Source: JAWKOK01 sp963765875 (GTDB taxonomy: Bacteria > Chloroflexota > Anaerolineae > Caldilineales > Caldilineaceae). Taken from it: 64,000 bases of DNA. Under the pieces are notes generated by a model. The model ran no database searches, had not been told where the DNA came from, and saw only the letters and a list, made by a program, of their open reading frames with translations. A program made the position numbers and the translations under genes. Shown one piece after another: positions 1 through 7,381 of the stretch (position 1 is its first letter; each line of letters begins with the position of its first letter). The stretch lies in contig CAVXYK010000027.1 in NCBI GenBank assembly GCA_963765875.1, positions 48,024 through 112,023 of the forward strand, read 5' to 3'.

Positions 1-378
1 GCGGTCAAAGTGCAGAATCTGTACGACGTGGTCGCATTGGCCCAGGAGCTTGACTTGCCGCTCAACATGGGCACAGAGATGAACAGCCCTGGTCAGAAGC
101 TGATGGATGACTTCGATGCGCCCGAGCTGGCTCCGGTGCGCCAGGCTTTCCTGGACGGCGCTTACTTCATCTACGGTCACACCATCATGCAGCGCAAACT
201 GGGCATGGGCTACCAGAGCGAATGGGCGTCGCAGATGACGACCCGGCGTGAGCGCAATGAATTCTACACGGCCGTGGGCAAAGCAGTGCCGCCGGGCGCG
301 CCTGGCACGGCGATGCTGGCCGGCGTGGACGAGGCGATGACGCCGGCTGACATTTTGGCGAAATTGCCGGCTAGATAG
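1..378 (+). CDS. C-terminal fragment of an unrecognised protein in a polyol/sugar catabolic cluster
   Basis: The reading frame is open from the first base of the window to a TAG at 376-378, so this is the 3' end of a gene that starts upstream; the GTG at 10 is probably internal. About 125 residues are visible, with a conserved-looking stretch around NMGTEMNSPGQKLMDDF followed by a tyrosine- and arginine-rich helix-like part. I do not recognise the family. The position directly before a SorE-like dehydrogenase and an SrlD-like SDR suggests a catabolic enzyme, perhaps a metal-dependent isomerase or hydrolase, but that is inference from context only. Confidence 0.5.
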   Translation, partial: AVKVQNLYDVVALAQELDLPLNMGTEMNSPGQKLMDDFDAPELAPVRQAFLDGAYFIYGHTIMQRKLGMGYQSEWASQMTTRRERNEFYTAVGKAVPPGAPGTAMLAGVDEAMTPADILAKLPAR

Positions 379-562
379 GCTGAAGGCTGCCCACCGTACC
401 AGTACGAATTCGTCAATCTTCAATAGCGTGAAGTTTTGGTTAACGAGATCCCCGGCTAGTCGCTGGGTCTACAAGGTTAAGCGAGCACAGTATTCGTTTG
501 AACGTGCCGGGGACATCGAAAGTCCCCGGCACGTCTGTCAAAGCATAAGGGAGGCATAAACC

Positions 563-886
563 ATGTCCGAAAAACTGACCACCTACCAGCGTGCCGATGC
601 GCCGCTGCCAGACACCTCACGCCAATGGCCGCTCTACGGCGAGGGATTCGACAATCTGGGCGACGACGGCCAGATGATCGACGTGATCTTGCCGCAACCC
701 GGTCCGGACGAACTGATGGTGCGCCATGACGCGGTGGGCATCTGCTTCTCCGACATCAAGGTGATCCGAGCCGGCGAGAATCACCCGCGCATCTATCGCA
801 AGATGGCAGAGCAGCCGGTCGTCCTCGGCCATGAAGTGGCCCTGACCGTGGTCGGCGTGGGCGAAAACCTGAGAGATGCAGTATAA
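563..886 (+). CDS. SorE-like zinc-dependent polyol dehydrogenase, N-terminal fragment (frameshifted)
   Basis: The 107-residue frame carries the GroES-like N-terminal half of a zinc alcohol dehydrogenase of the L-sorbose-1-phosphate reductase type. Visible are the catalytic-zinc Cys in GICFSDIKV (about residue 63) and the GHE motif in VVLGHEVA (about residue 93). GGGAGG-like Shine-Dalgarno bases (ggGAGG) lie 8 bases before the ATG, so the start is well supported. The frame runs out at TAA 884-886 just after GENLRD, where homologues continue; the continuation QYKIGDRFIIQ is found one frame over in the next ORF. Removing one base near 877-880 joins the two. As written, this fragment lacks the NAD-binding domain and could not work alone. 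Confidence 0.75.
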   Translation: MSEKLTTYQRADAPLPDTSRQWPLYGEGFDNLGDDGQMIDVILPQPGPDELMVRHDAVGICFSDIKVIRAGENHPRIYRKMAEQPVVLGHEVALTVVGVGENLRDAV

Positions 887-2252
887 GATCGGCGACCGCT
901 TCATCATCCAAGCCGACATCTACATCGACAGCGTCTCCTATGCCTACGGCTACGAGATCCAGGGCGGCTATTCCGAGTACAACATCATCGACCAGCGCGT
1001 GCTCAACGGCGACGACGGCAACTACCTGATCGAGGTCAAGCCGGAGACAGGCTACGCCGAATCCGCGCTCAACGAGCCGTGGGCCTGCGTCGAGGCGTCG
1101 TACACCGTCGAATATCGCACCACCTGGCTGCCTGGCGGAACCGTCTGGCTGACGGGTGACGGCGCCGGCATCGAAATGGGCGCGGCAGTCGACTGGCAGC
1201 CAAAGGCCATCGTGCTCGACGTGAGCGATGAGTCGTTTGCGGCGCAGGTTCGTTCGTGGGCCGATGCCAAGGGCGTGAGCATCATCGAGGACGATGGCGA
1301 GTTGACCTTCGATGATATTGTGATCCTGGGCAACGATCCTGACATCATCGAAGGCGCCTTCAAACGGTTGGCCAACGGCGGCGTTTTTACCGTAGTAAGT
1401 GCGGCGCCGGTTGAGCGCACGGTCAGCCTGGACGTCGGGCGCATGCACTACGACAACCTGATGACAGTGGGCACAGCTTCCGCGGACTTATCGGCGGCCT
1501 ACAAGCCAGTGCGCACCCAGTTGAAGGCGGACGGCGTGGCCTGGGTAATGGGCGCGGCCGGCCCCATGGGTCACATGCATGTGCAGCGGGCGCTGGAGAT
1601 GACGAGCAAGCCCAACAAGGTGGTGGCCAACGATCTGAACGATCTACGCATGGAAATCACGGCCAACAAATATGCGGGGATGGCCAAAGAGAATGGTGTA
1701 GCGCTTGTCTGCTTTTCCGGGAGCAGTTTTGACTCGCAGGAGGCTTTTGCCAAGCGCATGATGGCGGAGACGGGCGGCAAAGGTTTTGATGACATCGTGG
1801 TCTGCGCACCCAGCCCCAGGGCTGTCGAATCCGCTATCCCCTTCCTTGCAGAGAACGCCGTCATGAACGTCTTCGCCGGCCTATCGCGTGGCACCCAGGC
1901 GTTCATCGACATCAACGTAGCCATCGCAAAAGGCGTACGCTTCACAGGGACCAGCGGTTCGTCCATCGACGACCTGCGCAACATGCTCGAACTGACCGAA
2001 AGCCATACCCTCTCGACCAACAGTGTGGTGGCGGCAGTGGCCGGGCTGGAAGGCGTAGCCGATGGCTTGCAAGCCGTGGCCGACGGCGAATTCGCCGGCA
2101 AGATCGTCATCTACCCGCAGATCAAGCCGTTGCCGGTGACGCCGCTTTCCGACCTCGCCGAAAAGATGCCCTCGGTGTATGAAAAGATGGGCGCAGGAGG
2201 AATTTGGACCAATCAGGCGGAGGAAGAACTGCTGAACCTGATGCTGCCGTAG
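876..2252 (+). CDS. SorE-like zinc-dependent polyol dehydrogenase, C-terminal fragment (frameshifted)
   Basis: This frame continues the dehydrogenase started at 563: remaining GroES-like fold, the NEPWACVEASY segment that replaces the usual zinc-ligand Glu region (about residue 67), a long Rossmann domain (GAAGPMGHMHVQRALEM, about residue 227) and a C-terminal substrate lobe. The joined protein would be about 560 residues, much longer than the usual 350; an extra segment around residues 85-220 resembles a second Rossmann-like or degenerate domain. The ATG at 876 overlaps the end of the upstream frame by 11 bases and has no convincing ribosome site. A stop (TGA 870-872) lies just upstream in this frame. 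The family acts on polyols or ketose phosphates with NAD(P)H; the substrate here is unknown. Confidence 0.8.
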   Translation: MQYKIGDRFIIQADIYIDSVSYAYGYEIQGGYSEYNIIDQRVLNGDDGNYLIEVKPETGYAESALNEPWACVEASYTVEYRTTWLPGGTVWLTGDGAGIEMGAAVDWQPKAIVLDVSDESFAAQVRSWADAKGVSIIEDDGELTFDDIVILGNDPDIIEGAFKRLANGGVFTVVSAAPVERTVSLDVGRMHYDNLMTVGTASADLSAAYKPVRTQLKADGVAWVMGAAGPMGHMHVQRALEMTSKPNKVVANDLNDLRMEITANKYAGMAKENGVALVCFSGSSFDSQEAFAKRMMAETGGKGFDDIVVCAPSPRAVESAIPFLAENAVMNVFAGLSRGTQAFIDINVAIAKGVRFTGTSGSSIDDLRNMLELTESHTLSTNSVVAAVAGLEGVADGLQAVADGEFAGKIVIYPQIKPLPVTPLSDLAEKMPSVYEKMGAGGIWTNQAEEELLNLMLP

Positions 2253-2260
2253 GGGCCATG

Positions 2261-2396
2261 TGCTACGTACTGCCTACTGCGTAAGGTCTCTGGATTGAAT
2301 GACTATGCATGAAACGGGCGTTCTGAGAAGCGGCATAGTCATGTTGCCGTAACGAATTCTTGGCACGAATCCTTACGCAGTACGGAGTACGCAGCA
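2261..2396. repeat. Nested imperfect inverted repeat between dehydrogenase and SDR genes
   Basis: The outer arms are 2261-2286 and 2371-2396 (tgctacgta... against ...tacgcagca, a few mismatches, with perfect ccttacgcagta/tactgcgtaagg cores). An inner perfect 9-base pair of arms, tgactatgc 2300-2308 and gcatagtca 2333-2341, lies inside. The whole could fold as one large cruciform or mRNA hairpin. There is no T-run, so it is not a classic terminator; it resembles an interspersed intergenic repeat. Confidence 0.65.
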
Positions 2397-2459
2397 GCCT
2401 TCTTTTCAAGCAGCAAGCAGAAAAATCCATGCATAACCCACCACGGAGTATAAATTCCA

Positions 2460-3254
2460 ATGAACCTACGTCCATTGTTTGATAAAATCGCCATTGTGAC
2501 CGGCGGCGCGCAGGGGTTGGGCGCAGCGATATGCCGACGTCTGGCCGAGGAAGGCGCACATGTCGTGGTGGCCGACCTCAACATCGAGAGCGCCGAACAG
2601 GTGGCGCAGACCATTGCCGCGGAGACCGACCGCCAGGCCATGGCCGTGCACGTCAACGTCACTGATGAGGAACAGGTGGCGGCCATGTTCGAGACCACGC
2701 TGGAACGCTTTGGCCGGCTAGACATCCTGGTGGCCAATGCGGCCGTGCTCTTTGCCGGACCGGTCGAGGAATTTGAACGGGCTCGCTGGCAGGCAGTCAT
2801 CGATGTCAACCTGGTCGGCTACTTCCTGTGCGCCAAACATGCAGCCCAGGTGATGAAGCCCCAGGGCAGCGGAGCCATCGTCCAGATCAATTCCAAATCG
2901 GGCAAAAAGGGCAGTTTCAAGAACTCGGCCTACGCGGCCAGCAAGTTCGGCGGCATCGGCCTCACCCAGAGCATCGCCCTGGAATTGGCCGAATTTGGCG
3001 TGCGCGTCAACTCGATCTGCCCCGGCAACTTGCTCGATTCGCCGCTCTGGGTCAACTCGCTCTACAAACAGTATGCGGCCAACCTGGGCATCACCGAGGC
3101 GGAGGTGCGCCAGCGCTACGTCAACCAGGTGCCCATGAAGCGGGGCTGCACCTACGAAGATGTGACCAACATGGTCGTCTTCCTGTCCTCAGACCAGTCG
3201 AGCTACATGACCGGCCAAGCCATCAACGTCACCGGCGGTCAGGAGATGCGCTGA
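2460..3254 (+). CDS. Short-chain dehydrogenase, sorbitol-6-phosphate 2-dehydrogenase (SrlD)-like
   Basis: The 264-residue protein is a classical SDR: NAD-binding TGGAQGLGAAI (about residue 15), NAA motif in ILVANAAVL (about 95), catalytic Ser in IVQINSKSG (about 145), YAASK Tyr/Lys pair (about 158-162) and the C-terminal SSYMTGQAINVTGG. The stretch CPGNLLDSPLWVNSLYKQY and PMKRGCTYEDV are typical of the SrlD branch, which oxidises sorbitol-6-phosphate to fructose-6-phosphate. The ATG has GGAG 11 bases upstream. It follows the SorE-like gene in the same direction, so both probably interconvert a sugar alcohol and a ketose (or their phosphates). Exact substrate is inference. Confidence 0.88.
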   Translation: MNLRPLFDKIAIVTGGAQGLGAAICRRLAEEGAHVVVADLNIESAEQVAQTIAAETDRQAMAVHVNVTDEEQVAAMFETTLERFGRLDILVANAAVLFAGPVEEFERARWQAVIDVNLVGYFLCAKHAAQVMKPQGSGAIVQINSKSGKKGSFKNSAYAASKFGGIGLTQSIALELAEFGVRVNSICPGNLLDSPLWVNSLYKQYAANLGITEAEVRQRYVNQVPMKRGCTYEDVTNMVVFLSSDQSSYMTGQAINVTGGQEMR

Positions 3255-3587
3255 TACACAATCGCCGCAGGGCGTGCTCAAAGTCAGTATAAGCATCCCG
3301 GGATTAAGCCGAACGCGTGGCGTAGTCGAAAAGCTTGTGGCCTAATCCCGGAATGCTGGCTTAATCCGCTCTATTTGCCTAGCAGGCGCAATGCGCCACC
3401 ATGCCCATATCGAACTGCGAGAGTAGCCTCGTCGCACCGTCTAGCACCCAAAGTTGCCTTCTGCGTCCTTCTCGGCCTTCATGCACGCGCCCGGCAGGGC
3501 TTTGGCTTTGAGAATACAGAACGAGCATGGAGAGCGAGAGCGGTGGCAAGGATCAGCAGCAATAACGTTGTATGAACGGAGAAACCG
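3255..3587. other. Intergenic region between SDR and DeoR-type regulator
   Basis: There are 333 bases without a supported gene. The first part holds the inverted repeat at 3292-3357; small ORFs in 3375-3575 have no recognisable protein features and are taken as chance. A promoter for the regulator/kinase part of the cluster may lie here, but I see no clear -35/-10 pair. Confidence 0.5.
3292..3357. repeat. Imperfect inverted repeat, 19-base arms
   Basis: Arms at 3292-3310 (agcatcccgggattaagcc) and 3339-3357 match as reverse complements with two mismatches. The bases 3358-3368 (ggcttaatccg) offer an alternative partner for the left arm. It lies 38 bases after the SDR stop and has no T-run. It may act as an mRNA 3' stabiliser or attenuator, or be a mobile repeat. 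Confidence 0.7.
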
Positions 3588-4412
3588 GTGGCCAATTCCA
3601 AACAAGACCCTGAAACTGGAAGCAAGAACGGGCAAGATACGCAGAACACCCTCTCCAGTGACGGCCGTAGAAACCTGATTATCGAAATCCTGCACGAGCA
3701 AGATTCCGTCACAGTGGCCGACCTGAGCAAACGGCTGGGCGTGACAGAGGTGACCACGCGCAAGGACCTGCAGATGCTGGAGGAGCAAGGGTATCTGACG
3801 CGTGTGCGCGGTGGAGCCGTCATGTCCGGCCGCGGGCAGTTGGAACTGCGTTTTGCCGCCCGCCAACAGCTTCATCTGGACGCAAAACGGCGCATCGCCG
3901 CACGGGCTGTGCGCCATATCGAACCGGGACAGACCATCTTTTTGGACGGCAGCAGCACTGTCTTTCAGATGACGCGGCTGCTACGCGATCAGAAAAACCT
4001 GACCGTCTTGACCAACGGTCTCTACGCAGCGCTAGAGTTGAGTTTTGCACCCGCCATCGTCACCATCGTCGTGGGCGGCATACTGCGGCGGCATACTAGC
4101 AGCCTGGTCGACATGCTCAACCCCAACTTGCTGCGGCGCTTGCACGTCGATATCGCTTTCCTCAGTTGCCGGGGCTTTACGTTGGCAAACGGCATGATGG
4201 AATCTGATCTGCGCGAGGCCCAGATCAAGCGCTCTATGGCCATGGCCGCGCAACGCACCATCGCATTGGTCGACGATTCAAAGTTTGGTCAGCCTTTTAC
4301 AGCCAGTTCACTCCTGCCTGAAGAGATCGATTCGATCATCAGCAACACGGCGCTGGGCGAAGAGTACCGCGAGAAACTCATCGCGGACGGCATTGAACTT
4401 ACACTTGCATAG
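3588..4412 (+). CDS. DeoR/GlpR-family transcriptional regulator
   Basis: The 274-residue protein has an N-terminal DeoR helix-turn-helix (about residues 25-75: RRNLIIEILHEQDSVTVADL, then VTEVTTRKDLQMLEEQGYLTR with RVRGGA) and a DeoRC sugar-phosphate sensor domain (FLDGSSTVFQMTRLL; DSKFG; IDSIISN). The start is GTG, supported by GGAGA 7 bases upstream. Proteins of this family are usually repressors released by a phosphorylated sugar of the pathway they control. Its place between the SDR and the kinase, on the same strand, fits a local regulator of the polyol/deoxy-sugar cluster. Confidence 0.92.
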   Translation: MANSKQDPETGSKNGQDTQNTLSSDGRRNLIIEILHEQDSVTVADLSKRLGVTEVTTRKDLQMLEEQGYLTRVRGGAVMSGRGQLELRFAARQQLHLDAKRRIAARAVRHIEPGQTIFLDGSSTVFQMTRLLRDQKNLTVLTNGLYAALELSFAPAIVTIVVGGILRRHTSSLVDMLNPNLLRRLHVDIAFLSCRGFTLANGMMESDLREAQIKRSMAMAAQRTIALVDDSKFGQPFTASSLLPEEIDSIISNTALGEEYREKLIADGIELTLA

Positions 4413-4459
4413 CGGTGTACGATTCAGGTTTTGTCAACCTGTCTTCTGATGACCTGTAA

Positions 4460-4546
4460 GGCAATCGCGTATAAATCCCAGAGGGGCCGCATCGCTGCGG
4501 CAGGAGCCGGATTCCATCCGTTGCGGACAATGAATACGCGATTGCC
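4460..4546. repeat. Perfect 13-base inverted repeat in the kinase leader, candidate operator or structured leader
   Basis: Arms ggcaatcgcgtat (4460-4472) and atacgcgattgcc (4534-4546) are perfect reverse complements 61 bases apart. A small GC-rich hairpin (gccgca tcgc tgcggc, about 4487-4502) lies between them. The element is between the DeoR-type gene and the kinase start at 4628, where a DeoR protein could bind paired half-sites. Function is inference. Confidence 0.6.
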
Positions 4547-4627
4547 CTGTTATTTCCTATCATTCAATTTCCTGTCACTCTATGACCTTTCTCGTTATGA
4601 CCTGACTCTTTATGGGGTATAGAAATC

Positions 4628-6115
4628 ATGTCGAAGACCACAAATTTTCTGGCGGCCGATCTGGGTGCATCCAATGGACGTGTGCTGCTGGCCCGCTGGG
4701 ACGGCGCACGGTTTGAGTTGGATGTCGTTCATCGTTTTGCCAATGGCCCGGTCGATGTGCCGGGTCGCCAATACTGGGATGTACTGCGTCTCTGGGCTGA
4801 GATCAAGGAAGGTCTGGCGCGCTATGTGAGCCAATACGGCGCGGATGCGGCCAGCGTTGGCGTGGACACATGGGGCGTCGACTATGGCCTGCTGGACGCC
4901 AACGGCCAATTGCTGGGCAACCCTGTCCACTATCGCGACGTGCGCACGGTCGGCGTTCCGGAGATCGCGTTCAGTCGGATCTCGCGTGCCGATATCTTTG
5001 CCCAGACCGGTCTCCAGTTCATGGAATTGAACACGCTGTTCCAACTCTACGCCATGCGCATTCAAGGCGATCCCCAGTTGGACATGGCATCGCGGCTGCT
5101 GCTGATGCCGGACCTGATACATAACTGGATGACCGGCGAACAGGTGGCCGAATATACCATCGCTTCCACCACACAGATGTTGCACGCTGAGGAACGACGC
5201 TGGGCGACCGGCCTGTTGGCCAATCTAGGACTGCCGACCGAGTTGCTGCCGCCTATCGTCGATCCTGGAACCGTGCTCGGTCCGCTGCTGCCGTATGTGG
5301 CCGGCGAAGTGGGCTTCTCCGGCGATGTTCCGGTCATCGCCGCCGGCAGCCATGACACTGCCAGTGCCGTGGCCGCGGTTCCCGGTCTGGACGAAGATAG
5401 CATCTATCTTAGCAGCGGCACCTGGAGTCTCATGGGGGTCGAGATTCCCCAGCCGATCCTGACCGATGCGGTTCTGGCCTACAATTTCACCAACGAAGGC
5501 GGCGTGGGTAACACCATCCGCATGCTCAAAAATGTGACCGGCCTCTTCCTTGTCCAAGAGTGTCGCGGCCAGTGGCAGCGCGCCGGAGATGAGTACAGTT
5601 GGGCGGATCTGATGAACCAGGCCGAGAAAGCTGAATCTTTCCGCAGCCTGATCGATCCGGACGCAGCCGATTTTCTGAACCCGTCCGACATGATCGGCGC
5701 CATCCAGAATTTCTGTCGGCGTAGCAACCAGCCTGTGCCCGAGAGCGTAGGGCAAATCATTCGTTGTTGCCTGGAAAGCCTGGCGCTGCGCTATCGTTCG
5801 GTTGCCGAATCGCTGGACGAGTTGACGGGGCGGCATCTGGGCACGATCCGTGTCGTGGGCGGCGGAAGCCAGAACACGTTGCTCAACCGCTTCACGGCTG
5901 ACGCCTGCCAGCGCATCGTCGTCACAGGCCCGAGTGAGGCAACGGCGCTGGGCAATGTCATGGTGCAGGCCATTGCCACCGGACATCTGGCCAACATTGC
6001 CGAGGGTCGCGCCGCCATCGCAGCCTCGATCGATCAAACGGTCATCGAGCCGGGCGAGGTCGGCGGTTGGGACCAAGCATATGGTCGATTTGCTGATCTG
6101 GTGGACGTTGCCTGA
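4628..6115 (+). CDS. rhaB: FGGY-family carbohydrate kinase, rhamnulokinase-like
   Basis: The 495-residue protein is a full-length FGGY kinase closest in feel to L-rhamnulokinase: N-terminal phosphate loop LAADLGASNGRVLLARWDG, the substrate region VGVDTWGVDYGLLD (about residue 80), the second-domain AAGSHDTASAVAAVP (about 240), SSGTWSLMGVE (about 262) and the ATP-binding VVGGGSQNTLLNRFTADA (about 415). It phosphorylates a ketose at C1 using ATP in the cytoplasm. The ATG follows a weak purine-rich site. With SorE- and SrlD-like dehydrogenases upstream rather than RhaA/RhaD in view, the true substrate may be another ketose; the symbol is by family resemblance. Confidence 0.85.
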   Translation: MSKTTNFLAADLGASNGRVLLARWDGARFELDVVHRFANGPVDVPGRQYWDVLRLWAEIKEGLARYVSQYGADAASVGVDTWGVDYGLLDANGQLLGNPVHYRDVRTVGVPEIAFSRISRADIFAQTGLQFMELNTLFQLYAMRIQGDPQLDMASRLLLMPDLIHNWMTGEQVAEYTIASTTQMLHAEERRWATGLLANLGLPTELLPPIVDPGTVLGPLLPYVAGEVGFSGDVPVIAAGSHDTASAVAAVPGLDEDSIYLSSGTWSLMGVEIPQPILTDAVLAYNFTNEGGVGNTIRMLKNVTGLFLVQECRGQWQRAGDEYSWADLMNQAEKAESFRSLIDPDAADFLNPSDMIGAIQNFCRRSNQPVPESVGQIIRCCLESLALRYRSVAESLDELTGRHLGTIRVVGGGSQNTLLNRFTADACQRIVVTGPSEATALGNVMVQAIATGHLANIAEGRAAIAASIDQTVIEPGEVGGWDQAYGRFADLVDVA

Positions 6116-6160
6116 TTCGAAGATAGCGCGAACACGGTTCTTTGGGATCGCAAACACAAA

Positions 6161-6206
6161 GGCTGCCGACGGTTGGATAGACCAGCAGTCGGCAGCCCTT
6201 TTTTTT
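6161..6206 (+). terminator. Rho-independent terminator after the kinase gene
   Basis: Perfect 10-base arms ggctgccgac (6161-6170) and gtcggcagcc (6188-6197) are followed by eight T (6199-6206). It ends the kinase transcript and separates it from the convergent patatin gene. Confidence 0.93.
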
Positions 6207-6222
6207 CATAACCCCATGCCCA

Positions 6223-7071
6223 TCATGTCGTTAGCGCCAGGATTTCTGACAGCACAGCCTCCGCGGCTTCTTCGCCGATGCGAACCAGCTCGGCCATACG
6301 TCCGAGGCTGAAGGTATTGACATCGGGCGGAATCGCCGGCTTGATGAGCAGATCCGGTGGATTCGCCCCCAATCTAAGGCGTACGATCTCCTGCATCATT
6401 ACGGCCTGGGCACGCCACATATCCAGGGCAAAGTCGGGCACCAAAGCTGAACGAATGACATCCTCTGCATTGAGGCCGCTGTCCGGATCCGTGATCAGCC
6501 TAGCAGCAGCTACATCGACGGCGATCACCACATCGGCCCCCATCTCCCGTGCGACATCTGCCGGCACATTGTTGAGGATTCCGCCGTCGACCAGCTTGGC
6601 GTCGCCCTTCTTCATGGGTGCGATCACACCGGGGATGGCCATGGTGGCGCGCACCGCTTCGCTGACTGGGCCGCTTCTCAAGACAATCTGTTTGCCGCTG
6701 TGAAGATCGACAGCCACCAGCGCAAGTTCACGCTTCAGATCGTCAAAATTGAGGTTCTCACCCCAAATTTCGCCAAGGTATCGATAGACGGCCTGGCCCT
6801 GTACGATTCCGTTGCGCTTCGGCAGCCAATCAACAAGTTTGACCAGATTGTTGATCGATCCGAGTTGTAGGGCTTCCTTCTCGATCTGATGTGCAGACAA
6901 CCCCGCGGCAAAGGGTGCGGCAATAATGCCGCCAATGCTCGTGCCCGCCAGAAAATCGATTGGCACGTTTTCACGCTCCAGCACTTTCAGAATGCCGATA
7001 TGCGCGATGCCACGTGCGCCTCCCCCGCCCAGCGCCAGACCAACGAGCGGTCTCGAAGATGATTGAGTCAT
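6223..7071 (-). CDS. Patatin-like phospholipase (RssA-type)
   Basis: The 282-residue protein is a bacterial patatin: oxyanion loop GGGGARG (residues 15-21), nucleophile elbow GTSIGG with Ser45, and catalytic DGG with Asp162. The Ser/Asp dyad is therefore intact. The length suits the short single-domain RssA class, with no membrane segment or beta-barrel. Members hydrolyse acyl esters of phospholipids; the physiological target is unknown. It is a single gene, convergent with the kinase operon and upstream of the GH26-like gene on the same strand, but separated from it by a terminator and about 300 bases. Confidence 0.92.
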   Translation of the reverse strand: MTQSSSRPLVGLALGGGGARGIAHIGILKVLERENVPIDFLAGTSIGGIIAAPFAAGLSAHQIEKEALQLGSINNLVKLVDWLPKRNGIVQGQAVYRYLGEIWGENLNFDDLKRELALVAVDLHSGKQIVLRSGPVSEAVRATMAIPGVIAPMKKGDAKLVDGGILNNVPADVAREMGADVVIAVDVAAARLITDPDSGLNAEDVIRSALVPDFALDMWRAQAVMMQEIVRLRLGANPPDLLIKPAIPPDVNTFSLGRMAELVRIGEEAAEAVLSEILALTT

Positions 7072-7381
7072 GTCGATCTTACTCCTCCCGGCTTCAACAC
7101 CTCAGAAGCTGGACGGCCATCTGATTTTCACCGTAACTATTCGACTAGTGACCAGGTGGGACACGGATGATGCTGATCTTCGGATCCCCACGGATTTATC
7201 CAGCAAAACCCATAGGGATCCGAGTGAATCTGCGCCACCTCTGTCCTATCTCACCATGCTCTGAATCGTTACGATTGATTGTGGATACCCGTATTGTCGC
7301 CGCTGGTGCACGATTTGTCTACTCGAGAAGACGCAAAAAACGCCCGACATCTTGAGATGCCGGGCGTTTCGAGCAGTGGAT
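7072..7381. other. Intergenic region upstream of the patatin gene
   Basis: The 310 bases hold the GH26-like gene's terminator (7335-7369) and presumably the patatin promoter near 7080-7150. Short arms cggatccc/gggatccg near 7182-7222 are the only other structure seen. No gene is supported. Confidence 0.5.
7335..7369 (-). terminator. Rho-independent terminator after the GH26-like gene
   Basis: Arms 7338-7352 and 7355-7369 (aaacgcccg.../...cgggcgttt, one mismatch) form a tight hairpin. On the minus strand it is followed by a T-run (complement of 7335-7340). It lies 12 bases beyond the stop at 7382 and closes the glycan cluster transcript. Confidence 0.92.

Noticed and set aside
756..1448. Long minus-strand ORF (230 residues) inside the SorE-like gene
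   Set aside because: It lies antisense to a conserved protein, has Arg/Asp/Gly-biased composition and no recognisable motif.
5225..6157. Minus-strand ORF of 310 residues antisense to the kinase gene
   Set aside because: The kinase on the plus strand has all FGGY motifs; the opposite frame is a composition shadow.
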